Shown: one piece after another, positions 8,962 to 17,172 of the stretch
Layout of the letters: the number at the start of each line of letters is the position of its first letter
Numbering within the stretch: the first letter of the stretch is position 1
Assembly (NCBI GenBank): GCA_964517795.1
Contig: CAZFDE010000005.1
Coordinates: forward strand, 8,265 to 72,264
Reading direction: 5' to 3'
DNA length: 64,000 nt
From: CAZFDE01 sp964517795
Lineage (GTDB): Bacteria > Planctomycetota > Phycisphaerae > Sedimentisphaerales > Anaerobacaceae
Made by a program: the position numbers and the translations under genes
Notes under the pieces: model-generated
The model's database searches: none
What the model was told of the DNA's origin: nothing
What the model saw: the letters and a program-made list of their open reading frames with translations, nothing else

Positions 8962-10327
8962 GAACGTTATTTCCGAAATCGTTGAACATGATCTATGTAT
9001 CGGCTGCGGCATGTGCGCAGCAGTTTGTCCGACGCAAAATCTGGTCATCGATCAGGCAAAAACACGATATGCTCCTGAAGATACAGGTCAATGTCGTTCA
9101 TCGTGTCGCCTTTGTCTGATGGTGTGCCCTTTTTTCGATAATAATTGTAATGAAGACGTGATCGGTGAATCTATTTTCGCGGATGTCGAAGGGATCCGGC
9201 ACAATATTTATACCGGGTATGATTTGGGCAATTATGTCGGCCATGTTGCGGATTCGGATTGGCGTTGGCACAGTGCATCGGGCGGCGTTGCAAGCTGGTT
9301 TTTGAAGAGGCTTTTAAAGAAAGATCATGTTGATTATGTTATCTGTTCGATGCCTCACCCTGATCCCAATCAATTATTTCGCTTTGAGATTCTCGATGAT
9401 CCCGAAGATCTGTATCATGCGGCCGGATCTGCGTATTATCCATTGGAGCTGTCACAGGTTCTTCAAACGATTCAACACACATCTGCGCGATATGCGGTGA
9501 TCGGGCTGCCGTGTTTTATAAAAGGACTGCGCCTGGCGATGATGCATCATAAAAAGATACGAGAAAATATGGTTGTTTTGGCGGGACTGACTTGCGGACA
9601 TCTGGTCAGTAAAGATATGGCCTCTTATCTGACAAGATGCGTCGGCCTGGATTATACAGCCGTTCAAAAAGCAGCATTTCGGACGAAGCAAGACAAGCAT
9701 TCTAACATTGGTTATTGTTTTTCGGCTGAAACCAAAGACAGCGATACAACCTGCATGGCTTATGTCGGTCGTTATTCGCAGGCAATGGCATTGAATATGT
9801 TCGGCTTAAATCCCTGTCGATATTGTGATGATGTTTTTGCGGAACTGGCCGATATTACGTTTATGGATGCCTGGCTGCCCGAATATTCAACAGAAGGGCG
9901 AGGAACCAGTATCGTTATTTGCCGTTCAAAGCGCTCGCAGTCCATTCTCCAAGAGGGCATATCCCAAAATCATTTGCATCTTGATCAGACAGACATTGAG
10001 ACCGTCATTGCAAGCCAAAGAGATGTGATTACGAATAAACGCAATAAGCTTCAGGAACGGCTTTATATCGCCGATGAACGGAATATCCCTCATCCCACTA
10101 AGCGTGTTCGTGCACGGAAACCCGGATGGGCGACACGATGGGTCGATCAGACCAAAGAAAAGATAAGGCAGACGTCTCATAGCGCATTAGCGCAACAGAA
10201 ACACAAAAACGCGACCGGGTTGGACGTGTTTGACAAGCAGATGAAGCCGTTGTTGAAAAGATGGGCATGGGTCCTTCGATTGGGGGCCCTGCGGAAATTT
10301 GCATCCCGACTTCGGGCCGTTAAATGA
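8954..10327 (+). CDS. FrhB-like iron-sulfur protein (F420 hydrogenase/dehydrogenase beta-subunit family)
   Basis: Two ferredoxin-like clusters are visible at the N-terminus: C15, C18, C21 and C25, then C47, C51, C54 and C58. They are followed by the FrhB N- and C-terminal domain style (GLTCGHLVSKDM, CRYCDDVFAELADITFMDAW). The family transfers electrons to or from a flavin or deazaflavin. Homologues embedded in polysaccharide loci commonly sit next to a polysaccharide pyruvyltransferase, as here, where the genes overlap by 4 bp. The reaction in glycan synthesis is not established; a redox step on a sugar or lipid intermediate is possible. Length is 457 aa with a basic C-terminal extension. Confidence 0.82.
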   Translation: MDENVISEIVEHDLCIGCGMCAAVCPTQNLVIDQAKTRYAPEDTGQCRSSCRLCLMVCPFFDNNCNEDVIGESIFADVEGIRHNIYTGYDLGNYVGHVADSDWRWHSASGGVASWFLKRLLKKDHVDYVICSMPHPDPNQLFRFEILDDPEDLYHAAGSAYYPLELSQVLQTIQHTSARYAVIGLPCFIKGLRLAMMHHKKIRENMVVLAGLTCGHLVSKDMASYLTRCVGLDYTAVQKAAFRTKQDKHSNIGYCFSAETKDSDTTCMAYVGRYSQAMALNMFGLNPCRYCDDVFAELADITFMDAWLPEYSTEGRGTSIVICRSKRSQSILQEGISQNHLHLDQTDIETVIASQRDVITNKRNKLQERLYIADERNIPHPTKRVRARKPGWATRWVDQTKEKIRQTSHSALAQQKHKNATGLDVFDKQMKPLLKRWAWVLRLGALRKFASRLRAVK

Positions 10328-11469
10328 AAATCGGAATTTTAACATTTCATTTTACCAATAATTATGGTGCCCTGCTCCAGGCTTATGGGTTGCAACATAC
10401 CTTGTCTGGACTTGGGCATGATGTTGACATTGTCCGTTATTATCCGGTTTTTGCGGCACCTCGGCCTCGCAACGCAACGTCTTACGCCCCAAAGGGTGAT
10501 TCGTCTGAAGCGTTACCGCAATCAAAAAAAACATCACTGAAATCGCGCAAAAACCGATTCGGGCGAATGGCAGCTCGTTTACAGGGATTGCCGAAAAAGA
10601 TCGTTTTTTTACGATTCAAGAAAAAGTTTTTGAATTTGACAAAAAAATACCTTACTCCGGAGGCGTTCTTTAGAGATATTGATCGATACGATATTCTGAT
10701 TACCGGAAGTGACCAGGTATGGAATGTCGGGGGTATCTTTAAACAATACGATCCGGTATATTTTCTGGATTATCCCGGTCAAACCGGTCCCCGGCGGGTC
10801 AGTTATGCCGCGTGTTTTGGAACCAGGGATCAGCCCGGTCAATATATATCACTTATGCGTAACGCATTATTGAAATTTGACTACCTTTCCGTTCGTAATG
10901 TGTTCAGTCGGGAACTGGTCAAAGAAATAAGCGGTCTGGACGCTCACATGGTTGTGGATCCAACATTTCTTGCATCCTTTGAAGACGTGATGTCGAAAAA
11001 AAGATATCCTGGAAATTATATTTTAGTTTACCCGCTACTCTATCAGCTCAATGCTCAATTATTATCCATTGCGGAACAGATCAAGAAATTATATTCCATG
11101 CCGATTGTTGCCATCGGCTCTCCGGAGATTTTTGCGGGTGCGGATGTGTATCACAAAAATGTCGGCCCGGCCGAATTTTTGGCTTTATTCAGAGATGCAT
11201 CTTATATCTGTACGACCTCATTTCATGGGACTGTTTTTGCGATAAAGCATCGTAAGCCTTTTTCCACGGCCATCGAAGGCTGGAAATCGGAACGGATGAG
11301 AGATTTTTTAAGACATTATCAATTGGATCAAAGACTTCTCACTCCGTCAGACAGTGAAATGCGCCCCAAATCCGTTGATTTGACGATCAATTATGATCAG
11401 GTATGGTCAAAGATTAACGAAGACATTCGTTTTTCGATCGAATATATTCAAACTGCATTACGTTCTTGA
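10324..11469 (+). CDS. Polysaccharide pyruvyltransferase family protein (WcaK/CsaB-like)
   Basis: Predicted to add a pyruvate ketal (from phosphoenolpyruvate) to a sugar of the repeat unit. The start MKIGILTFHFTNNYGALLQ, the internal DILITGSDQVWNVG and the later STTSFHGT-like motif (seen as CTTSFHGTVFAIKH) are typical of this family. Length 381 aa is usual. The ATG overlaps the stop of the FrhB-like gene by 4 bp, and the stop lies 28 bases before the next proposed start, so the three genes form one translational block. Confidence 0.87.
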   Translation: MKIGILTFHFTNNYGALLQAYGLQHTLSGLGHDVDIVRYYPVFAAPRPRNATSYAPKGDSSEALPQSKKTSLKSRKNRFGRMAARLQGLPKKIVFLRFKKKFLNLTKKYLTPEAFFRDIDRYDILITGSDQVWNVGGIFKQYDPVYFLDYPGQTGPRRVSYAACFGTRDQPGQYISLMRNALLKFDYLSVRNVFSRELVKEISGLDAHMVVDPTFLASFEDVMSKKRYPGNYILVYPLLYQLNAQLLSIAEQIKKLYSMPIVAIGSPEIFAGADVYHKNVGPAEFLALFRDASYICTTSFHGTVFAIKHRKPFSTAIEGWKSERMRDFLRHYQLDQRLLTPSDSEMRPKSVDLTINYDQVWSKINEDIRFSIEYIQTALRS

Positions 11470-11497
11470 GTACTTATGTTATAAGGAGTGGTTTCAA

Positions 11498-12670
11498 ATA
11501 CGTGTATTTATTATTCCATCCTGGCACCCGACACCGGATCGGCCGCACTGGTGCCGGTGGATTGTTCCGCATATCAACGCCATTAAAGCCAGTGGTGCGG
11601 ATCCGTACATTTTGCAGGTCGATCTTGAGGCCGATTCTCCAAGAACCGATCAAGCTCACATGCAGTTTTTTACCGAAAACCATTTATATGGTCCACTGCC
11701 CATCAAACGAGGCCGATATCACCGGACGCGGTTTTTTTATGGAAAGATACTTCAACAATATACCAAAGAACTAAAACAGGCCTATGAAATCGCCGAAAAA
11801 CGATGGGGCAGGCCGGATATGCTTCACGCGCATGTGTCGCTTCCGGCCGGCTATGGGGCATCGCAATTAGCAATCGAAAAAGGAGTACCTGTGATTGTAA
11901 CCGAACATTACACCGGTTTTGAGAGTGATGCGCGGTTCTGGTGGCGCGTGGGCTGTTATATTAAAGAAATGGGATGTCGCATTCAGGGTTTTTATGCGGT
12001 CAGCCCGGGTTATGCCGAACGTATCAGGCGTACCGGGCTGGTCAACGTGAGCGGTGTTTTACCGAATCCGATCGATACCGAGATATTCAGACCGTCAGGA
12101 AAGGACAAAACGCCGACCGGGTCCTTTCAGATGATCACAGCGGGGGGGTTGAGTTTCCGAAAGGGGATAGATGTCCTGTTCAATGCATTGAAAGGTTTGT
12201 CCCTGCAGCGGGCTTGGCAACTGACTGTTTTTGGTAACACCCAAAATCGGAAGGGATTTGAAAAATGGCTCGATGATCCGCAACTCAAAGACCGCATCCG
12301 CTTGGAAGGAAAAGTACCGCAAAAACGCATAATCGAGGCCTATTCAACAGCCGATCTGTATATTGTTTCGAGCAGGGTTGAGACGGCCAATGTGGCCATG
12401 CTGGAGGCCCTTTCGTGCGGGGTGCCGGTCCTGACGACGCGATGCGGTGCGCCCGAAACACTGATCGATGATTCGGTCGGCATGGCCGTGGAATCGGAAA
12501 ATCCGGCACAAATGGCCGATGCCATTGAAACGATCGCTCGCGGCGGTCAAAAATTTGATCGGCAGCACCTTCGGCAGTTTGTTCTGGCGCGATATTCGAT
12601 TCCGGCGGTGGGGCAAAAAATCGCATCTGCATATACTGATGCGATGAATCGAAAACCCCTCCGGTCTTAA
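11498..12670 (+). CDS. Glycosyltransferase family 4; probable AUA start
   Basis: GT-B fold glycosyltransferase of family GT4. The N-terminal domain begins RVFIIPSWHPTPDRP. The C-terminal nucleotide-sugar domain contains GGLSFRKGIDVL, EGKVPQKRI and the family EALSCGVPVL segment near the end. The natural N-terminus aligns with the codon ATA at 11498, preceded by a strong AAGGAG (11483-11488) at 9 bases. The only upstream in-frame ATG is at 11393, which would overlap the pyruvyltransferase gene by 77 bases and add 35 residues foreign to the family. I prefer initiation at ATA, or an ATG-to-ATA change; 11393 is the fallback start. Confidence 0.82.
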   Translation: MRVFIIPSWHPTPDRPHWCRWIVPHINAIKASGADPYILQVDLEADSPRTDQAHMQFFTENHLYGPLPIKRGRYHRTRFFYGKILQQYTKELKQAYEIAEKRWGRPDMLHAHVSLPAGYGASQLAIEKGVPVIVTEHYTGFESDARFWWRVGCYIKEMGCRIQGFYAVSPGYAERIRRTGLVNVSGVLPNPIDTEIFRPSGKDKTPTGSFQMITAGGLSFRKGIDVLFNALKGLSLQRAWQLTVFGNTQNRKGFEKWLDDPQLKDRIRLEGKVPQKRIIEAYSTADLYIVSSRVETANVAMLEALSCGVPVLTTRCGAPETLIDDSVGMAVESENPAQMADAIETIARGGQKFDRQHLRQFVLARYSIPAVGQKIASAYTDAMNRKPLRS

Positions 12671-12702
12671 CGTTTACCTTTTTATGATCGAAATGCAGAA
12701 AC

Positions 12703-14169
12703 ATGATGCAAGACTATAATCCGCAAATGCTGAACGATGCATACGCGTATCCGGTAAACGAATACCCCGATACCGATTCGCGTCTTTCGTATATCAGTCA
12801 AATGCAGTTTTTCTGGCTTTGCGGTCTTCTTCTTAGCTTTTGCTATGAGCGACCGCTGGTACAGATTACCGCGATGGACCGATTGAATCCGCGTTTGTTT
12901 GATATCGTATTTTTTGTCGGCCTGTTTTTTATTCTGCCGAATTTAAAAGAACGGTACCCATTACCCAGGCCCATGAAAATATGGATCGGGATCGTCGTTG
13001 TTTTCGGGGTGTGTGCAGTCTTCTGGTTCCCGTGGTTTCCGTTTTATTACAGCAAGTACACCGCCTTTTTCTTCTTGAAGTATTTACAGGGACTGATTGC
13101 GATCTATATTGCCCTGCAAATGCCGATCACCGAACGGCAGAAACGGATTTTGCATTATATGGTTGTGATCGGAGGAATTGTTGTTGCGACCTATGCCATC
13201 CCGGAGTATTTGCGCGGGGGCAGCCGGTTAACATTTGCCAAAGGTGAAAAAGAACTGGAATTTACACAGGGTTCCTTTTTCAGTTGTCTGGGCCTGAATT
13301 ATTTTCATGTCGCCGCATTCAGCGCGCTGTCATCGACCATGACTCTGGCATTGATCAATCATGCCAAGAATCCGACCAAAGCGTTTTACTGGTTTCTGTT
13401 GGCGGCCTATGTCGCATGGCCCGCTTTCTTCAGCGGCGCCAGAGCGGGAATATTTTTGACGGTTTTCGGCTGGGGGATTGTGTTTTTGTTTTCAAGAGCG
13501 ACATCCAAAGGCATGCTCTTAATGGCGGGGATTGTGTCCTTTGGTTTGGTTGCTTTGGCGGCGCCGCGGTTTTTATCACTGGATTATCTTTCGCAAAAAT
13601 CGGTTGCGATAAAGCGATTGGTCACCATTGAACAGCAAGAAGGGGCGGGATTAGGGACCATCAGCGAACGTCTGGAGGTTATGCGGCTCAGGCACTGGAT
13701 GCTGTATAAATGGCAGGGGATACGCTTGCCGATCTTTGGAGGTGGATTTTATGTGGCCCCGCATACCTATGAAGACGGTCAGCGAAAATACCGGGTCGGA
13801 TATGGTGTCCATAACAGTTATCTGTTCGCATTTGAACAAGGCGGGTTGGCCGCCATGATCCTGTTTATCGCATTTCTTGTTGTGACCTGGCGACATTTGT
13901 GGTTCATGCGTAAACATGCGGCCACTGATCCGGATAAGGATTTTGCGCTGGGGATGCTGGCCTATTTTACCGCGAGTTTACCGGTAATGATGGGCGGGCA
14001 GATCTTCTGGCATGGGTTTGGAAAAGTCAATTTTAATTCCTATCTGATCCTGCTTTTGGTCCTTGGTTGTTCGGCATCCTATACGTTCAGTAATCAATGG
14101 TATGGCGGCTATGAAAATGATCAGCAGGACTATTTACCGGATGACCCGATGTATCCGCAATACGATTAA
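12703..14169 (+). CDS. O-antigen ligase/polymerase-like membrane protein (Wzy candidate)
   Basis: A 488-aa polytopic membrane protein with roughly 11-12 hydrophobic helices. It has a large soluble loop around residues 300-370, which includes the arginine-rich segment TISERLEVMRLRHW and GVHNSYL; such a periplasmic loop with His/Arg is the usual pattern of Wzy polymerases and WaaL ligases. In a locus that also encodes a flippase and an initiating transferase, the polymerase role is most likely. An acidic, proline- and tyrosine-rich tail (about 20 residues) is an unusual addition. Family sequence conservation is low, so this rests on topology and context. Confidence 0.78.
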   Translation: MMQDYNPQMLNDAYAYPVNEYPDTDSRLSYISQMQFFWLCGLLLSFCYERPLVQITAMDRLNPRLFDIVFFVGLFFILPNLKERYPLPRPMKIWIGIVVVFGVCAVFWFPWFPFYYSKYTAFFFLKYLQGLIAIYIALQMPITERQKRILHYMVVIGGIVVATYAIPEYLRGGSRLTFAKGEKELEFTQGSFFSCLGLNYFHVAAFSALSSTMTLALINHAKNPTKAFYWFLLAAYVAWPAFFSGARAGIFLTVFGWGIVFLFSRATSKGMLLMAGIVSFGLVALAAPRFLSLDYLSQKSVAIKRLVTIEQQEGAGLGTISERLEVMRLRHWMLYKWQGIRLPIFGGGFYVAPHTYEDGQRKYRVGYGVHNSYLFAFEQGGLAAMILFIAFLVVTWRHLWFMRKHAATDPDKDFALGMLAYFTASLPVMMGGQIFWHGFGKVNFNSYLILLLVLGCSASYTFSNQWYGGYENDQQDYLPDDPMYPQYD

Positions 14170-14184
14170 GGTGATTTTTTAAAG

Positions 14185-15405
14185 ATGCAGACCGGTCAAG
14201 CCACCATTTTACTGATCAACGATCATATTCATTTCGGCGGGGGCGGTGATGCAACCTTTCGGCGTGAGCGCGACATACTGACTGAAGCGGGTTTTGACGT
14301 ACACACATTCTCGCATGCTCTGAAACACCCTGAAGATGCCGGGGTCAATGATCATATTCATGTCGAGAGTAAATCCAATCTAATTCGAAAAATGGGGAAA
14401 TATCTGTTTAACTTTTCCTTGTATTTGAAGTTACGGAAGCTGTTAAAAAAGCTTTCTCCCGACGTGATCCATTTACATCTGCCGTCACGGTATCCATCGA
14501 CGATCTATGCGGCCCTGGGAGGCTATCGGGTCTATCATACATTGCATGGGCCGAGTCTGTTTTGTGCGACGTCGTGGGGGTGTTTGAAGAAGGACAGCAG
14601 TTATTGCGAACTGGGGACCGGATTGAAATGTTTTGTCCGGGGGTGTGTACCATTATGGCAATTACCGCTGGTTTGCTGGAATTACGGGTTGTGCCGATAT
14701 TTTGCGCGCCGCTCGATTGCGCTGTATCTGGGTCCAAGCCGGCAAATCTGTCGGGCCGCCGAACGAGTAGGTTTTAAGCCTGCACGCTATTTTCCGCTTT
14801 GTGTGGATCCTCATTTTTCAGGGGAACCGGCAGATGTTGAAAAAAATGAACCTGCGATCATTTATGTCGGGGCAATCGCAGAGGTCAAAGGTGTCCATAT
14901 TCTGTTGGATGCATTCAGAATTATTCATGCAACAATGCCGGAGGCGAAACTGGTCTATGCCGGACGCGGGGATATGCTGGAATGGCTGAAAAAGCGGACC
15001 GGTGAATATGGGCTGGCGGATCATGTGGAATTTCTCGGATTCGTCGATCATGATCAGATTCCTGATGTTTATCGTCGAGGACGGGTATTTGTATTGCCGA
15101 GTATCTGGGCCGAGCAGTTCGGCCTGGTTGGTCCGGAGGCTTTCGTCTGCGGCCTGCCGTGTGTGGCTACCGATATTGGCGGTATTGGTGAATGGCTCGA
15201 TCATAACCAATCCGGTTACCTTGTGGCGCCGCGCGATACACAGGCATTGGCAGAAAAGCTTATGGATTTGCTGGAGCATCCGCGAAAAGGTAAACGCTTT
15301 GCACAATACGGCAGCGACTGTATGGCGACCCGATTCAGCCCGGAACAGTTTTCTAAAAACATCCTTGAATTGTTCCATTCTAAAAATGAGATACATAAGG
15401 ATTGA
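14185..15405 (+). CDS. Glycosyltransferase family 4
   Basis: A 406-aa GT-B glycosyltransferase. The N-terminus LLINDHIHFGGGGDATFR is the glycine-rich acceptor-side start typical of GT4. DVIHLHLPSRYPS follows, and the C-terminal domain has YVGAIAEVKGVHILLDA and the donor-binding EXXXXXXXE region FGLVGPEAFVCGLPCVATD. The gene lies 15 bases after the polymerase gene and 4 bases before the acyltransferase gene. Its donor and acceptor cannot be predicted. Confidence 0.88.
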   Translation: MQTGQATILLINDHIHFGGGGDATFRRERDILTEAGFDVHTFSHALKHPEDAGVNDHIHVESKSNLIRKMGKYLFNFSLYLKLRKLLKKLSPDVIHLHLPSRYPSTIYAALGGYRVYHTLHGPSLFCATSWGCLKKDSSYCELGTGLKCFVRGCVPLWQLPLVCWNYGLCRYFARRSIALYLGPSRQICRAAERVGFKPARYFPLCVDPHFSGEPADVEKNEPAIIYVGAIAEVKGVHILLDAFRIIHATMPEAKLVYAGRGDMLEWLKKRTGEYGLADHVEFLGFVDHDQIPDVYRRGRVFVLPSIWAEQFGLVGPEAFVCGLPCVATDIGGIGEWLDHNQSGYLVAPRDTQALAEKLMDLLEHPRKGKRFAQYGSDCMATRFSPEQFSKNILELFHSKNEIHKD

Positions 15406-15409
15406 GTCC

Positions 15410-15907
15410 ATGTTCAAAAAGATTCTTTTAACATCCGCACGATTGGCAAACGGTTTTCGACGCAGAATACGGAATGCTTACTATCGATTGCTTTTTCAGA
15501 AAATGGGAAAAAACTGCCAGATCTGTGACGATGTATTTATTACAAATCCGCAGTGTATTTCATTTGGCGAACAGGTGATTGTCAATAATCGGGTTGTTTT
15601 GCAGGCGTGCCCGGATGCCCCGATTACCGTCGGTAATCATGTAAATATTGCTTATGAAGCGATGATTTTAACAGCGGGTTTAGAGATAAATGATTTTATC
15701 GATCACAACACCCATCTGTATAAACCTGTTGAAATCGGGGATTATGCCTGGATTGGTGCCAGAGCAGTTGTTCTTCCGGGCGTAACAATAAGAACAGGTG
15801 CAGTAGTTGCGGCAGGTGCGGTTGTGACCAAAGATGTTGAGTCTAATACAATTGTCGCGGGTGTTCCGGCTAACGTAATACGTTATTTGAATCACACCGA
15901 TAAGTGA
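15410..15907 (+). CDS. Hexapeptide-repeat acyltransferase (WbbJ/CysE-like)
   Basis: A 165-aa left-handed beta-helix acyltransferase expected to acetylate a sugar with acetyl-CoA. Hexapeptide repeats run through the C-terminal half (VEIGDYAWIGARAVVLPGV, then GAVVAAGAVVTKDV), ending with the usual AGVPANVIR. The real start is the ATG at 15410, four bases after the glycosyltransferase stop; the same frame is open much further upstream, but that part is only antisense-like shadow of the preceding gene. The N-terminal 30 residues are basic and amphipathic. Confidence 0.87.
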   Translation: MFKKILLTSARLANGFRRRIRNAYYRLLFQKMGKNCQICDDVFITNPQCISFGEQVIVNNRVVLQACPDAPITVGNHVNIAYEAMILTAGLEINDFIDHNTHLYKPVEIGDYAWIGARAVVLPGVTIRTGAVVAAGAVVTKDVESNTIVAGVPANVIRYLNHTDK

Positions 15908-15919
15908 AAAGCTAAGGCG

Positions 15920-17137
15920 ATGCCTGAAAAGATATTTTATATATGCAGCGGCAGAAGTTTCCGCTCGGGTCATTTAAAGCCTAAAATAAAGGGGGTCGTT
16001 GATTCCTGGCAAAATCAGGGCATCTGTGTCCTACATCTTTGTGCCGGAGATGTACTCGATGGGAAAAACGCGGTTTCTCGAACGAATGTTCACTCGGCCG
16101 CCCCCAAAGATTTTCATGACAAGTGGTATCGGCGCAATCGGTTGATGCGTGTCATTACGCATTCGTTTTCTGAAATTCGCGATATCCGTTGTGATCAGCT
16201 TATGCGGCCGCACATTGAAAAATTGATCCATGAAAACAGGCCCTATTTGATTTGGGAGCGCTCGAGCCGTTTAGCCGCATCCGGCCTGCAGGCGGCCCAA
16301 AAATACAATATTCCTTATGTGTTGGAATGGAAAGATCATTTAGTACCCTATCAATTTTCGCTTTATCATTCCAGAGCGGTCAATCTAGAAAAAAGGAAAA
16401 ACAGGGAAGCCGATTTTATAGTCGTTGAATCCGAAAAGCTTCTCCGTGATCTTGCTGCAGAAGGAGTCGATGAAAGCAAAATTTTTGTTGCCCATAACGC
16501 GGTCGATCCCGACCAATTTATGCGCGATGATCATTTACGCAAAGCAATGCGGGATAAATACGACATTGCCGATAACACACTTTTTGCGGGTTATTTGGGC
16601 AGCTATGCCTTTTACCATGATACGATACGACTGCCAAAGGCGGTTTTGGAACTTAAAAAACGCGGCGTCCAGAATATAAAAATATTGATGGTCGGTTCGG
16701 GTAAAGAGTATTCACAGACCCGCCGGTACGCGCAGGATAATAGGTTAGATTCGCATATCCTTTTTTTGCCCTGGGTTCCGAAAGAAGAGGTGCCCGGGAT
16801 TCTGTCTGCGTTGGATGTCGGCATCTTACCCGGTTGTACCGATATCATTTGTCCGATCAAGATACAGGAATATATGGCCATGGAACTTGCGACCATTGCC
16901 CCGGATTATGCATGTAATCATGAGGTTATTCGTCAGGAACAGGATGGCCTTTTATTCGAACCGTTTAATGAAAAATCGCTCGCCGATGCCCTTGAAAAGC
17001 TGGCCGCAGCACCGCCATTAAGGGAAAAAATCGGCCAAAATGCTCGCCAGCGGGTAATCGATCATTTTACGTGGGAGAAGACATGGGGGCGGGTACTTCA
17101 GGAAATCATGGATGAGATCGCAACTAAAAAGGATTAA
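15920..17137 (+). CDS. Glycosyltransferase family 4
   Basis: A 405-aa GT-B fold protein. The N-terminal domain contains a YVLEWKDHL segment. The C-terminal domain has GYLGSYAFYHDTIRL, ILMVGSGKEY and the donor-site stretch DVGILPGCTDIICPIKIQEYMA, which corresponds to the family ExxxxxxxE region in a diverged form. It is separated by 12 bases from the acyltransferase gene, and a 35-base gap follows before the large exported protein. Sugar specificity is unknown. Confidence 0.85.
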   Translation: MPEKIFYICSGRSFRSGHLKPKIKGVVDSWQNQGICVLHLCAGDVLDGKNAVSRTNVHSAAPKDFHDKWYRRNRLMRVITHSFSEIRDIRCDQLMRPHIEKLIHENRPYLIWERSSRLAASGLQAAQKYNIPYVLEWKDHLVPYQFSLYHSRAVNLEKRKNREADFIVVESEKLLRDLAAEGVDESKIFVAHNAVDPDQFMRDDHLRKAMRDKYDIADNTLFAGYLGSYAFYHDTIRLPKAVLELKKRGVQNIKILMVGSGKEYSQTRRYAQDNRLDSHILFLPWVPKEEVPGILSALDVGILPGCTDIICPIKIQEYMAMELATIAPDYACNHEVIRQEQDGLLFEPFNEKSLADALEKLAAAPPLREKIGQNARQRVIDHFTWEKTWGRVLQEIMDEIATKKD

Positions 17138-17172
17138 TAACGTTTGAAAAAATGTCCATGAACAAAGGGTAG

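Noticed and set aside
15002..15409. Upstream extension of the acyltransferase frame
   Set aside because: It overlaps the glycosyltransferase gene in another frame and reads as shadow; the ATG at 15410 gives the normal family N-terminus.
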